Below, piece after piece: positions 34,052-43,691 of a stretch of 64,000 bases of DNA. The stretch comes from CAVTWH01 sp963850915. GTDB taxonomy: Bacteria; Actinomycetota; Actinomycetes; Mycobacteriales; Micromonosporaceae. The stretch spans positions 310,001-374,000 of the forward strand of contig CAWKND010000011.1 of the NCBI GenBank assembly GCA_963850915.1, written 5' to 3'. A model generated the notes under the pieces. It was not told the DNA's origin and did not search any database. It worked only from the letters and a program-made list of their open reading frames with translations. Each line of letters starts with the position of its first letter. Within the stretch, counting starts at the first letter, position 1. The position numbers were made by a program, and so were the translations under genes.

Positions 34052-35022
34052 CCGTCGGTGCCGCTCTCCGCGTCGCGCTTGGCCCGGGCCCGGCGCTTGC
34101 CGGCGTGCATCGCCTGTACCCGGGCGATCGGAATGGTCCGCCCCTCCGCCACCAGGTCGTCGGGGAGCCGCTGCGGCGCCGGCATCCGGTCCCGCCACGG
34201 ATCGCCGTCGCCGAGTAGCCCGACGGCCGTCCGGATGGTGAAGTCGCTGGGCGACACCGAATCCAGCTCGTCCCACGAAAGCGGGAAGGAGACCGGGGCG
34301 CCCGGCCGGATGCGCGGGCTGTAGGCGGCCGCCACGGTCGCGCCACCGGCCCGCGTCGAGTCCAGGAAAACCTTGCCGTCCCGGTCTTCCCGGACGAAGG
34401 CGGTGGTCGCCCGCGCCGGGTCGAGCCGCTCCGCGCGCGCCGCCAGTGCCCGGGTCGCGGCGGCCACCTCCTCGGTGCCGGCTGAACCGTCGAGGGGTAC
34501 GAAGACGTGCAGGCCCTTGGCGCCACTGGTTTTCACGGCGCCCGCCAGGCCACTTTCGGTCAACGCCCGGTGAACCAGGTGTGCCGCGCCGACGGCAAGC
34601 GCGAACGCGTCGTTCTCGGGCGGATCCAGGTCGAGGACCAGGTGCGTCGGCGAGTCCGGCCGGTCGACGTGGAACAGGGCCGGGTGGTATTCGACCGCCC
34701 GCTGGTTGCCGAACCACAGCAGGGTACGGCGGTCGTCGCAGAGCGCGTAGGTGACGTCCCGGTGCGAACTCTCCGACCACGCGGTCACGGTACGGATCCA
34801 GTCCGGGGCGTACTTCGGCGTGTTCTTCTGCATGAACGGGGGTTGGCCGGGGCGTACCCGGATCACCGACAACGCCCGCCCGGTCAGTACCGGGACCATC
34901 CGCCCGTGTACCAGGTCCAGGTAGTCGACCAGCTCCCGCTTCGTTATGTCGGAGCCGTCGAACAGCGGCTGGTCCAGATGGGTCAACGCGACCCCGGCCC
35001 GCTCCTCGTCCGTACCCGCCAT
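34048..35022 (-). CDS. LigD-type DNA polymerase/primase domain protein (stand-alone)
   Basis: The 324-residue protein is an archaeo-eukaryotic primase-fold polymerase domain as in bacterial NHEJ ligase D. The catalytic HLVLDLDPPEND aspartates, the SGAKGLHVFVPL motif with its histidine, and the C-terminal PVSFPLSWDELD are present. There is no ligase or nuclease domain, so it would act with separate Ku and ligase proteins in end filling. I chose the ATG at 35020-35022, seven codons inside the longest frame, because GGGAG is correctly spaced there. Confidence 0.92.
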   Translation of the reverse strand: MAGTDEERAGVALTHLDQPLFDGSDITKRELVDYLDLVHGRMVPVLTGRALSVIRVRPGQPPFMQKNTPKYAPDWIRTVTAWSESSHRDVTYALCDDRRTLLWFGNQRAVEYHPALFHVDRPDSPTHLVLDLDPPENDAFALAVGAAHLVHRALTESGLAGAVKTSGAKGLHVFVPLDGSAGTEEVAAATRALAARAERLDPARATTAFVREDRDGKVFLDSTRAGGATVAAAYSPRIRPGAPVSFPLSWDELDSVSPSDFTIRTAVGLLGDGDPWRDRMPAPQRLPDDLVAEGRTIPIARVQAMHAGKRRARAKRDAESGTDG

Positions 35023-35167
35023 CGCCACTCCCCCCGTAGACACCCCACTTTAGGGCCTCGCTATCCATCCACCACGCCAAACGCTATCCATCTCTGTTGA
35101 TGCGTTCGGTACCGGGTTACGGTGCGGAAGGACGCGACTGTGCGTCCCATCCGAACGGGGGTCCCCC

Positions 35168-36445
35168 ATGCGCAAGCGGCGTACCATCGCCGTCGCCATC
35201 CTCGGCGCCGTCGCCACCGCGGTGAGCCTGCTGGCCCTGCCGGCCGGCCAGGCGGGCGCGGCGAGCACCCTGGTCGACAACGCGGTCTTCAACAATCCCA
35301 ACGACGCCACCGGCCGGTACGCGATCCAGAACTACGCGATCGACCTGATCAACTCGGCGCCGGCCGGCTCCACGATCCGGCTCTCCACGTACATCTTCGC
35401 CTCCGGGGCGTACCGGGACGCGCTGCTGGGCGCCCACTCCCGTGGCGTGAACGTGCAGATCGTCGCCGACTCGACCAACGCGCCGAGTACGGCCACCACG
35501 TTCCACCAGGTGCAGAACGGGTACAACGGGCTGGCTGGTCTGGGTACCAACAAATCCAGCTCGTCGTTCGCCATCACCTGTGCCAGCGGCAAGGGCTGCA
35601 TCGGCGACACGGGTATCGACCACGACAAGTTCTTCCTGTTCACCAGCACCAAGGGCGCGACCAACGTGGTCGTACAGACCTCGGCCAACATGATCGACCA
35701 CACCGACGCGGGTAACAGCGGGATCGGCGCGTGGAACAACGCGGTCACCTTCGTCGACGAGCCGGCGATCTACAGTGCTTACGTGGCGCGGTTTACCGCC
35801 ATGCGCGATCAGGTACGCACGACGCCGTACACGTCGGTCGACGGCAACAGCGCCAAGGTGTACTTCTTCCCGCGTGCCGGGGATGCCAGCGACCCGGGTG
35901 ACCTGTCGAAGAACAACACCGTGCTGGGCGTACTGCAGAACGTCGACTGCGCGGGGAAGAACACCACCGGCGGGTACGGCAGCACCCACCTCACCAGCAT
36001 CCACGTCGCCATGTACGAGTTCACCGACACCGCCATCGCCCAGGAGCTGTGGGCACTGGACAACGCCGGCTGCGTGGTGCACGTGGTGCGTACCAACGTC
36101 GGTACGGATGACGACGCGGCGATCGCCATCCTCAACAACTGCGACGCGCACAACGGCGTCACCATCGACTCGATCCACCAGTACGTCGGCGACAACCCGG
36201 CCAACGCCGAGGTGGTCGGCTTCCTGCACTCCAAGTACCTGGTGATCGACGGGTACTACGACGGCAGCGCCAACCAGCGGTACGTGTGGACCGGCAGCTA
36301 CAACTACACGACCTCGGCGCTACGCCACAACGACGAGGCGCTGGTGAAGATCCGCGGCCACGCCAGCATCGTCGACGCGTACCAGTCCAACTTCCAGACA
36401 GTGGCGGCACAGAGCTACGCGACCGTACAGTCCGGCTCCTGCTGA
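35168..36445 (+). CDS. Secreted phospholipase D-like protein
   Basis: The 425-residue protein has a clear signal peptide (MRKRRTIAVAILGAVATAVS, then AGQAGAA). Two PLD-like halves follow. The second HKD motif is canonical (FLHSKYLVID). The first reads IDHDKFFLFTS, with H and K in place but serine where the aspartate is usual, so the active site is half-modified. YIFASGAYRDALLGA and TGSYNYTTSALRHNDEAL are further family features. Substrate unknown; extracellular lipid or nucleic-acid hydrolysis is possible. Confidence 0.87.
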   Translation: MRKRRTIAVAILGAVATAVSLLALPAGQAGAASTLVDNAVFNNPNDATGRYAIQNYAIDLINSAPAGSTIRLSTYIFASGAYRDALLGAHSRGVNVQIVADSTNAPSTATTFHQVQNGYNGLAGLGTNKSSSSFAITCASGKGCIGDTGIDHDKFFLFTSTKGATNVVVQTSANMIDHTDAGNSGIGAWNNAVTFVDEPAIYSAYVARFTAMRDQVRTTPYTSVDGNSAKVYFFPRAGDASDPGDLSKNNTVLGVLQNVDCAGKNTTGGYGSTHLTSIHVAMYEFTDTAIAQELWALDNAGCVVHVVRTNVGTDDDAAIAILNNCDAHNGVTIDSIHQYVGDNPANAEVVGFLHSKYLVIDGYYDGSANQRYVWTGSYNYTTSALRHNDEALVKIRGHASIVDAYQSNFQTVAAQSYATVQSGSC

Positions 36446-36556
36446 ACGGGTTCGCTCCGGCGCTCGGACCAACCGGCCGCCGGAGCGAATCCGCAGGTCA
36501 GAAGGGGTTCGTGGTACTGTCGGCGGCCCGTACCGCTGGCGAGAAATGACGTACCC

Positions 36557-37183
36557 ATGAGTGCCCCGCAGACGGAGACGGTGCTGCGGCGCCGCTTCGT
36601 AAACCCGTTCACCGCCGTTCTGATGCTGCTGTTCAGCCTGGTCGATCTGGCCTGCGTCGTCGCGACCGTGCAGGACGGCCCGGCTGGCTTCGCCGTGCTC
36701 TCCGGACTGATCTTCCCGCCAACAGCGATCTACGGAGCCCGGATGCTCGTCGCCAGGGTGGTCCTCACCCGCAACACGATCGCCATTCACAACATCTGGC
36801 GCAACTACCGCATCGATTGGCGGGACGTGGATCGCGTGGTACCCGCGACGGTCGGGCTCTTTCCCAGGCCGACCGGCATCGTCACGGTCGCCGGAAAGAC
36901 CATCCGCTGTACCGCAGTGACACCCGGCCGTGGCGAAGCGCTGCGCGTCTCCGACCCGTGGACCGCCGCGATAGCCGGGTACCTCAACGCCTCCCGCACC
37001 CCCGCACCCGCACCCGCACCCGCACCCGCACCCGCACCCGCGCACCCGCGATCACGGTGCCGCAACAGACTGGCCGCTTGCATCTGCGGCCGGCTGTGCC
37101 GATGTCAGGCGGCCCAGCCAGATAGCTGTCCCGCTTCGTACTCGCAGAGTGAGCACCTTCAACATGGGCCAGAACAGCGCTAG
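36557..37183 (+). CDS. PH-domain-like membrane protein with proline-alanine repeat
   Basis: The 208-residue frame encodes two membrane helices (about residues 20-40 and 47-70). A small bacterial PH-like beta-domain follows (VVLTRNTIAIHNIWRNYRIDW, then VTVAGKTIRCTAV). After residue 147 an ACCCGC hexamer array gives PAPAPAPA. The remaining tail overlaps the convergent gene by 132 bp and looks unlike a protein end, so the true C-terminus is probably near the repeat. Confidence 0.7.
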   Translation: MSAPQTETVLRRRFVNPFTAVLMLLFSLVDLACVVATVQDGPAGFAVLSGLIFPPTAIYGARMLVARVVLTRNTIAIHNIWRNYRIDWRDVDRVVPATVGLFPRPTGIVTVAGKTIRCTAVTPGRGEALRVSDPWTAAIAGYLNASRTPAPAPAPAPAPAPAHPRSRCRNRLAACICGRLCRCQAAQPDSCPASYSQSEHLQHGPEQR

Positions 37184-37507
37184 GAAGACGCCCAGGGTGA
37201 GCCCGACCGTCCAGCCGCCGGCGAGACCTAGCTTTGTGGACAGCTCGGCGGCGAGCCAGCAGACCGGAGCCAGGATGACCGTTTCGAGGACCGTCCGGGT
37301 CAGGCCGGAGAGTCCGCCTGCAGCCTGGACCAGAGCGTCGTCGGCACCACTCAGCAGGGTTCGCGCCTCATCGATCCGGGGATGATCCTCGGTACCGAAG
37401 GCGGCCGCGAACTCCTTGCTGGCAACAGAGAGCAGGCGCCTAGACTCGGCGAGTTGCCGGTACAGGGGGCGGCGGGACACGGGGTCATGGTGACCGGTCC
37501 GTGCCAC
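37052..37507 (-). CDS. Membrane protein of unknown function, two predicted helices
   Basis: The 151-residue product has a polar alpha-helical N-terminal half (ESRRLLSVASKEFAAAFGTE and a following helix) and two hydrophobic helices at about residues 75-95 and 98-118. I recognise no family. It runs convergently into the tail of the PH-like gene. Confidence is moderate because no motif supports it beyond codon bias and membrane topology. Confidence 0.55.
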   Translation of the reverse strand: MARTGHHDPVSRRPLYRQLAESRRLLSVASKEFAAAFGTEDHPRIDEARTLLSGADDALVQAAGGLSGLTRTVLETVILAPVCWLAAELSTKLGLAGGWTVGLTLGVFLALFWPMLKVLTLRVRSGTAIWLGRLTSAQPAADASGQSVAAP

Positions 37508-37522
37508 CGCCGCTGACCTTGT

Positions 37523-39905
37523 TCAGCTGGTACCGCAGGCGGTTCCGTTGAGTGTGAACGCGGTGGGTACCGGGTTGGTACCCGACCACGAGCCGATGAA
37601 CCCGAACGCGGCGGTACCCAGATGGCTGTTCCAACTCACGTCATGCGCCGTGACCGCGGCCCCCGACTGGGTGACCGTGGCGTTCCACGCCTGACTGATC
37701 TGTTGTCCCGCACCGAATCCGAACCCGAGCGTCCAGCCGTCGACGGTCCCGCCCGTCACGGCGATGGTGACGTCGCCCTGGAATCCGCCCTGCCACTGGC
37801 TGGTCACCTTGTACGTCACCGTGCAGCGCACACCCGCCGCGCTGGACGCGGACGCCGAGGGCGACGCCGACCGGGATGGGGATGCCGAAGGTGACGGCGA
37901 CCGCGAAGGTGACGGGGAGACCGAGGGGGACGGCGATCGGGAGGGAGAGACCGAAGGGGATGGGGACGCGGAGCGGGACGGGGAGGCGCTGGGTGACGCG
38001 GAAGCGGACGGTGACGGGGAGGGCGACGGTCCGCCCGGGTAGGTGAGGCCGAAGCCGTACGGGAAGAGTCCGGTCTTTCCGTCGCCACTGTTGATCGGCT
38101 CCTGACTCGAACTCGACGGCCAGGTGACCGGGAGCGTGCCGGTCGGCTTGTAGTCACCGAACAGCACGTCGGCCACGCCGGCCCCTTCACTCCCCGGCAG
38201 CCAGGAGGCCAGCAGCGCGGAGAAGTCGGGCAGCTGGGCGGTGATGTCCAGTGGCCGGCCGGAGACCAGGACGGTCACCACCGGTACCCCCGAGGCCTTG
38301 AGCTTGGCCAGCACGGCCAGATCGGTGGCGTCGAGGGCGAGCCCGCCCGGCCGGTCGCCCTGCCCTTCGGCGTACGGTGTCTCGCCGATCACCGCGATGG
38401 CCGCCCGGTAGGACGAGTCGATGCCCGAGCCGTCCTTGCTGTAGGTGACCTGCGCACCGGAGCCGACGGCGTTGCGGATCCCTTGCAGGACTCGTGGTTC
38501 CACCCGGGTAGGTGGTGCCTGAGGCGCCCTGCCAGCTCACCGTCCAGCCACCCGACTGGTTGCCCAGATCGTCGGCGTTCTTGCCGGCCACGAAGATCTT
38601 CCCACCGGACTTGGCCAGCGGCAGCGTGTTGTTGGCGTTCTTCAGCAGTACCTGCGACTCGCGTACCGCCTGCCGGGCGATGTCCCGGTGTGCCTGACTG
38701 CCAACGGTTCCCGCGTAGGACCGATCCGACAGCGGGTGCTCGAAGAGGCCCAACTCGAACTTCTTCAGCAGGATCCGGCTCACCGCGTCGTCGATCCGCG
38801 ACTGCGGCACCTGCCCGTTCTGTACATCCTGCTTCAGGTCCGCGATGAAGGTCTTGTAGTCATTCGGTACCATGATCATGTCGAGCCCCGCGTTGATGGC
38901 GGTGGCCACTTCCTGTGCGGTGAAGCCGGTCTGCCCGTCCAGCTGGTCGATCGCGGCCCAGTCGGAGACCAGGAAACCCTTGAACCCCAATTCATTCTTT
39001 AGTACGTCGGTCAGCAGGTACTTGTTGGAGCTCATTTTCACGCCGTTCCAACTGGAGAACGACACCATGATGGAGCCGACGTTGCGGGCGATGGCGGCCT
39101 GGAACCCGGGCAGGTGGATGGCGCGCAGGTCGGCCTCGGAGAGCTGGGTGTTGCCCTGGTCAACACCGCCGGTGGTACCGCCGTCGCCGAGGAAGTGCTT
39201 GGCAGTGGCCAGCACCGAGGCCGGACCACCGAGCGTCGTACCCTGCAGGCCGGTGACGACCGTGGTCATCGAGGAGACCAGGTCCGGTGTCTCGCCGAAG
39301 GACTCGTAGGTGCGTCCCCACCTGTCGTCCCGGGCCACGCACAGGCACGGCGCGAAGGTCCAGTCGAGCCCGGCGCCGGTCACCTCCTCGGCGGTGGCCC
39401 GGCCGATCTGCTGTACCAGCGCCGGATCCCGGGTCGCGCCCAGCCCGATGTTGTGCGGGAAGATGGTGGAGCCGGGCACGTTGTTGTTGCCGTGCACGGC
39501 GTCCAGCCCGTAGATCATCGGGATGCCCAGTGGCGTAGCCAAAGCGGCCCGCTGGAAAGTGTCGTACATGTCGGCCCAGCCGGTCGGCGTATTCGTGGCG
39601 GGCGCCGAGCCACCACCGGAGAGGATCGAGCCGACCCGGTACGTGGTGACGTCGCTGGTGCTGATCGCCGCCCGCTCGGCCTGCGTCATCTGGCCGATCT
39701 TCTCGTCCAGCGTCATGCGGGACAACAGGTCCGTGACCCGGTCCGCCGGGGCGAGCGCCGGATTCTGGTACGGCAGGCCGGTGAACGCCGCGGCCGGTGC
39801 CGCCGCCGGTCCGAGTTGGACGGCGAGCGCGCCGGCAACGCCCAGCGCGACCACTGCGGCGAACAGCGGGCGTACGAGTCGACGGGTACCCGATGGGACG
39901 GTCAT
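37523..39905 (-). pseudogene. Secreted GH3 beta-glucosidase with Ser/Pro linker and CBM2, one frameshift
   Basis: The 5' frame has a signal peptide and a GH3 N-terminal domain (GLDAVHGNNNVPGSTIFPHNI, ATAKHFLGDGGT). The nucleophile is Asp in FLVSDWAAIDQL. The frame then shifts near 38488-38494, where one extra base separates YPGGTT from VLQGIRNAVG. The other frame gives the GH3 C-terminal domain, an 80-residue SPSPS-type linker and a CBM2 cellulose-binding module ending in two cysteines (VRCTVTYKVTSQWQGGFQGD to TACGTS). The enzyme would release glucose from cello- or beta-glucan oligosaccharides outside the cell. Confidence 0.9.
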
Positions 39906-40032
39906 CAGCTCTCCTTCGTCGCCGCGACGCTAGGCAGCCACCTCGACAGGCGTCAATGCGACCCGACCCGGCCACGGGACACGCCTGGTCACCGGGGCCG
40001 TGAGCCGCCGAAAGTTACGGCAGACTGGGGCG

Positions 40033-40368
40033 ATGGCGTACCTGGAGATCCGCTCGTACCACCTGATCGCCACTGGTCAGGCGACCTTCGACAAGCTCAT
40101 GCGGGAGGAGGCACTGCCGCTCGTGCGCGCCGCCGGGATGGACGTGGTCGCCTTCGGCCCGACCGAGAACACCGACGACGGCTACTACCTGATGCGCGCC
40201 TGGCCCTCGGTCGAGGCGCACGCCGCCGGTACCGAGGAGTTCTACTCCGGCTCGGCCTGGCGCGACGGCCCACGCGAAGCGATCATGTCGTGGCTGGAGA
40301 CCTACTCCGAGATCCTGATCCCGGTCAGCCAAGCCGCTCTGGCCGCCCTCCGTGTCGATCCAAGATGA
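40033..40368 (+). CDS. NIPSNAP-like (dimeric alpha-beta barrel) protein
   Basis: The 111-residue product starts MAYLEIRSYHL and continues with a ferredoxin-like alpha/beta pattern, closing with a strand around EFYSGSAWRDG. This fits the NIPSNAP/stress-barrel superfamily of dimeric small proteins. Its function is unknown. The ATG at 40033 is preceded by GGGGCG; the longer upstream frame lacks similarity. Confidence 0.7.
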   Translation: MAYLEIRSYHLIATGQATFDKLMREEALPLVRAAGMDVVAFGPTENTDDGYYLMRAWPSVEAHAAGTEEFYSGSAWRDGPREAIMSWLETYSEILIPVSQAALAALRVDPR

Positions 40369-40463
40369 CGATTGACGGCTGAGCCGGCACTGGCGTCACC
40401 GGGATCGCAGATTTGTTCGGCAGCAGGCCCGATCGGCGCTCGCCATGGCCCTACGATCGCGGT

Positions 40464-41189
40464 ATGAGTCCGACACTCGCGACGACCGACGTGAGCATCC
40501 TGCACCGCCCGATGTACGGCTTCCGTGACGTCGACCGGATGCTCGGACTCACCGACGGCACCGCACGCCGCTGGATCGACGGTTACCAGCGTCGCGGCAA
40601 GGACTACCTGCCGGTGGTGCGTGATTCGCACACCGGCGAGGAGACCGCAACCTGGGGCGAGTTCGTGGAAGCCTCGCTGCTGGCCGGTTACCGGGAGGCC
40701 GGCTTGCGCATCGCCCGGCTGCGCCCGATCGTCCAGGGTCTGCGCGCCCAACTCGGGATTCCCTATCCCCTCGCCCATTTCCGCCCGCTCGTCGATCCGG
40801 GCAGCCTGAGCCTGGTGCACGAACTGGAGGATGCCGAGGATCTGGACAGCGACCTGCGCATGGTGGTCCGGGTCAGCGACGGCCAGCTCATGCTCTCCGC
40901 GCCGGTACGGGTCTTCCAGCTGTCCGCCGAGTACGGCCAGCCGGCCGGGCCTGACGACGGGGACCAGGTGGTCGTGCGGCTACATCCGCTCGGCCGGGGG
41001 CGCGGGGTGACCATCGACCCCGAGCGCAAGTTCGGTCAGCCTGTCGTTCGCGCGGTACCGACAGCGGTGCTGTTCGAGCAGTACTCGGCCGGCGACTCGA
41101 TCGAACTCATCGCGGGCGGCTACGAGTTGTCGCGCGACCAGGTGCTCGACGCGATCGAATTCGAGCGGCGGCGAGGCGCGGCGGCCTGA
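40464..41189 (+). CDS. DUF433-containing protein, probable antitoxin
   Basis: The 241-residue protein has an N-terminal MerR-like HTH (YGFRDVDRMLGLTDGTARRWIDG). Its C-terminal DUF433 domain (FGQPVVRAVPTAVLFEQYSAGDSIELIAGGYELSRDQVLDAI) is typical of antitoxins paired with PIN-like toxins. The next gene, 24 bp on, encodes such a partner. It probably represses its own promoter and neutralises the toxin. Confidence 0.82.
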   Translation: MSPTLATTDVSILHRPMYGFRDVDRMLGLTDGTARRWIDGYQRRGKDYLPVVRDSHTGEETATWGEFVEASLLAGYREAGLRIARLRPIVQGLRAQLGIPYPLAHFRPLVDPGSLSLVHELEDAEDLDSDLRMVVRVSDGQLMLSAPVRVFQLSAEYGQPAGPDDGDQVVVRLHPLGRGRGVTIDPERKFGQPVVRAVPTAVLFEQYSAGDSIELIAGGYELSRDQVLDAIEFERRRGAAA

Positions 41190-41213
41190 TCGAATCCGCG
41201 TCACAGACCGCCC

Positions 41214-41649
41214 ATGAACCTGCACCGCTTCTACGTCGACGAAAGCCTCATGGGCATCGGCCGGGCGCTGAGCTACGCCCGCCAGGACGTCGTCCACCCT
41301 GGTCACCGGGAATTCCCTGAGGCCAGGATCGGCGACCCGGATACTTCGTGGATTCCGTTGGTGGCGCGGGCCGGCCTGATCGCGATCCTGCGCGACAAGA
41401 AGGTGGTGACCCGCTGGTGGGAGAGCGATCTGATCGTGGCCGCACCGGCTCCGCCTGATCCACCTCGCCGTCAAGCGCGACCTCACCAGCTGGGGCTACC
41501 TGACGCTGTTGGTCCGGCACTGGGACTCCATCGAGCGGCACATCGCCGACGCCGGTCCCGGGCCCTGGCGGCTGGCCGTACTGGAGACCCGGGTCGACCT
41601 CCGCCCGATCGAAACAGCCCGCCGGCCGGAGACCGGCACGCAGCTGTGA
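41214..41649 (+). pseudogene. PIN-like (DUF5615-type) toxin partner, one frameshift
   Basis: The frame begins MNLHRFYVDESLMGIGRAL, the start of the PIN-like ribonuclease family with its first acidic residues, and reaches VTRWWESDL. The conserved second half (HRLRLIHLAVKRDLTSWGYL, LLVRHWDSIERHI) continues one frame over to TGA at 41647. A single extra base near 41438-41443 restores it. Because an inactive toxin is tolerated, true inactivation cannot be excluded here. Confidence 0.75.
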
Positions 41650-41653
41650 GTGT

Positions 41654-42421
41654 TCAGTGCCAGGCCCAGTGGGTACGGTGGGCGTGCACCGAGAATGCGT
41701 TGACGGTGGCCAGGTCGGGCTCGGCGGGTAGCGGAGTTTCGTTGCGCGCCAGGCGATCGGCGACCCGTGACTCGACCTCCGCGATCTCCCGCAAAACGTC
41801 GGCGAGGGCCGGTACCTGCCCGGTCTTCACGGCCAGCACCCGCTCCCGTTCGGCTGGCGGCATCGGCAGCGTCAGTCGACCGGACGAGACCAGCTCCAGT
41901 CCCTGGTACGCCAGGCGCAGGCTGTGCGAGGCGTACTTGACGTCGTACCCGTAGCGGGCCACGAGCTCCGGCCGGTTGGGTACCCCCCGATGCTCCTGAC
42001 CCAGCAGCCGACGACGCTGCGCGTCCAGGTAGCCGAGCACCCGGTGTACCGCCTCCTGCGACACCAGCGCCGGAGCCAACTCCCGCAACTGGGCGCCGAG
42101 CGGCGTGCACACGATCAGCGCCGGCTCGGCCGCGAAGAGCGGCAGCAGTACCGTCGGGTTGCCCTTGGCCGCCAGCCGCAGGTATTTGCGCAGCGAGTAC
42201 AGCACCAGATCGGTGTCGCCCGGCTGGGACCGGGCGCCCTCCGGCCGGCTGCGCACCACCCGGTGTTCGACCGGCGGGTGCACCCCCAGCACCGCCTCGG
42301 GCGGCTCGACGAAGATGCCCATCTCGTCGCGGTCCGACGACCCGGCCAGCTCGAGCCCGTGCACCTGCGAGCCCACCAGACTCCGCAGAATCTCCTCCAC
42401 GGCGCGATCGTCGCACACCAC
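41654..42421 (-). CDS. MNT-type nucleotidyltransferase domain protein
   Basis: The 255-residue product has the polymerase-beta-like nucleotidyltransferase signature near the N-terminus: GSQVHGLELAGSSDRDEMGI, a variant of GSxxxG with SDxDxxG. A helical C-terminal region follows (KYASHSLRLAYQGLELVSSG). Members act as antitoxins, tRNA/protein nucleotidyltransferases or phage-defence enzymes. It is convergent with the toxin frame, 4 bp away, and is not obviously part of that module. Confidence 0.75.
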   Translation of the reverse strand: MVCDDRAVEEILRSLVGSQVHGLELAGSSDRDEMGIFVEPPEAVLGVHPPVEHRVVRSRPEGARSQPGDTDLVLYSLRKYLRLAAKGNPTVLLPLFAAEPALIVCTPLGAQLRELAPALVSQEAVHRVLGYLDAQRRRLLGQEHRGVPNRPELVARYGYDVKYASHSLRLAYQGLELVSSGRLTLPMPPAERERVLAVKTGQVPALADVLREIAEVESRVADRLARNETPLPAEPDLATVNAFSVHAHRTHWAWH

Positions 42422-42435
42422 CCTGGCCTACGTGA

Positions 42436-42612
42436 TCATTCGCGAAGCGGCGGTGCGACCACCCAGTAGGTCTGCTTGTGACCACGCGCCTCCATTTCGT
42501 CGGCGAGTGCCCGCGCCTCGTCAGGCGCCGAGCAGCGGCGCACCTCATACTGGTTGCCGTTGTCGTCCTGCCGCCACACCACCCACTGCGGGCCGAAATC
42601 TTGACTGGTCAC
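42436..42612 (-). CDS. Small SPOR-domain-like protein (58 residues)
   Basis: A short minus-strand frame runs from GTG at 42610-42612 to TGA at 42436-42438. It encodes VTSQDFGPQWVVWRQDDNGN, then YEVRRCSAPDEARALADEME and a GHKQTYWVV end. This beta-alpha-beta pattern with a mid ARALADEMEARGH helix matches the tiny SPOR-like proteins common in actinobacteria. Function unknown. It sits between two divergent gene groups, 14 bp upstream of the nucleotidyltransferase start. Confidence 0.78.
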   Translation of the reverse strand: MTSQDFGPQWVVWRQDDNGNQYEVRRCSAPDEARALADEMEARGHKQTYWVVAPPLRE

Positions 42613-42653
42613 TCAGTCAGCGTGCCACGACTGCGGCCCCTAGAGTGGGGGCG

Positions 42654-43691
42654 GTGACGGCAGAGTGGCTGATCTACGGGGCAAACGGGTACACCGGGCG
42701 GCTGCTCGCCGAGCTGGCGGTGGCTCGCGGGCACCGGCCAATCCTGGCCGGGCGGGACAGTGCGGCGATCGGGACGATGGCTGAGCGGCTCGGTCTCGCG
42801 CACCGGGTGTTCCGCCTCTCCGACCCCGCGGGGGTACGCGACGGGCTGGCCGGCGTGGCCGCCGTTGTGCACTGTGCCGGCCCGTTCGAGGTGACCTCGG
42901 CTCCGATGGTGGCCGGGTGCCTGGCGACCGGTACCCACTATCTGGACGTGACCGGCGAGATCACCGTGCTGGAACGGGCGTACCAGAGGGATTCCGACGC
43001 CCGGGCGGCCGGTGTGGTGCTGCTGCCCGCGGTGGGATTCGACGTGGTACCAACGGATTGTCTGGCCGCCATGCTCGCCGCCGCGCTGCCGACCGCGACC
43101 AGTCTGCAGCTGGCGTTCATTGCCGGGGGTGGGTTGAGCCCGGGGACGTTCGCGACCGGGCTGCGCGGGATGGCCGCCGGTAACCTGCACCGGGTTGACG
43201 GGAAGCTGCGCGGCATCGCCATGGGTGGGCCGGTCCGGTCGGTACCGATGCCGTCCGGCCCGCGCACCGTCACCGCGATCCCGTGGGGCGACCTGGCAAG
43301 CGCTTACCGGTCAACGGGAATCCCGAACATCACCACGTACACCCGGATCGCCCGCTCCGGTGCCCCAGCGCGGCTGGCGGCCGGTGCGCTGCGGCTGGGC
43401 CCGGTACATGCGTTGGTACGTAAGGTAGCCAGCCCGTCGGGGCCGGATGAGGCGCGCCGGGCACGTACCCGCTCGGAGGTCTGGGGCGAGGTACGCGACG
43501 AGTCCGGCGCGAGCAGGAGCGGGACGCTGACCGGACCGAACGGGTACTCGCTGACCGCTGACTCAGCTCTGCGCGCCCTCGCGCACGTACTCGCCGGCGA
43601 AGTCTCCCCGGGCGCGCACACGCCCGCGACGGCCCTCGGCGCCGACTTCGTCCGCGAACTCGACGGCGTCGAAGTCTCCCCCATCACCTGA
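42654..43691 (+). CDS. Saccharopine-dehydrogenase-like NADP-binding oxidoreductase
   Basis: The 345-residue protein has a Rossmann N-terminus (WLIYGANGYTGRLLAELAV) and the family block VVHCAGPFEVTSAPMVAGC, then THYLDVTGEI and LPAVGFDVVPTDCLA. This group includes trans-acting enoyl reductases and uncharacterised saccharopine reductase-like proteins. Its substrate is unknown. The GTG at 42654 lies seven bases after a TAGAGT -10 element, so the mRNA is likely leaderless. Confidence 0.87.
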   Translation: MTAEWLIYGANGYTGRLLAELAVARGHRPILAGRDSAAIGTMAERLGLAHRVFRLSDPAGVRDGLAGVAAVVHCAGPFEVTSAPMVAGCLATGTHYLDVTGEITVLERAYQRDSDARAAGVVLLPAVGFDVVPTDCLAAMLAAALPTATSLQLAFIAGGGLSPGTFATGLRGMAAGNLHRVDGKLRGIAMGGPVRSVPMPSGPRTVTAIPWGDLASAYRSTGIPNITTYTRIARSGAPARLAAGALRLGPVHALVRKVASPSGPDEARRARTRSEVWGEVRDESGASRSGTLTGPNGYSLTADSALRALAHVLAGEVSPGAHTPATALGADFVRELDGVEVSPIT

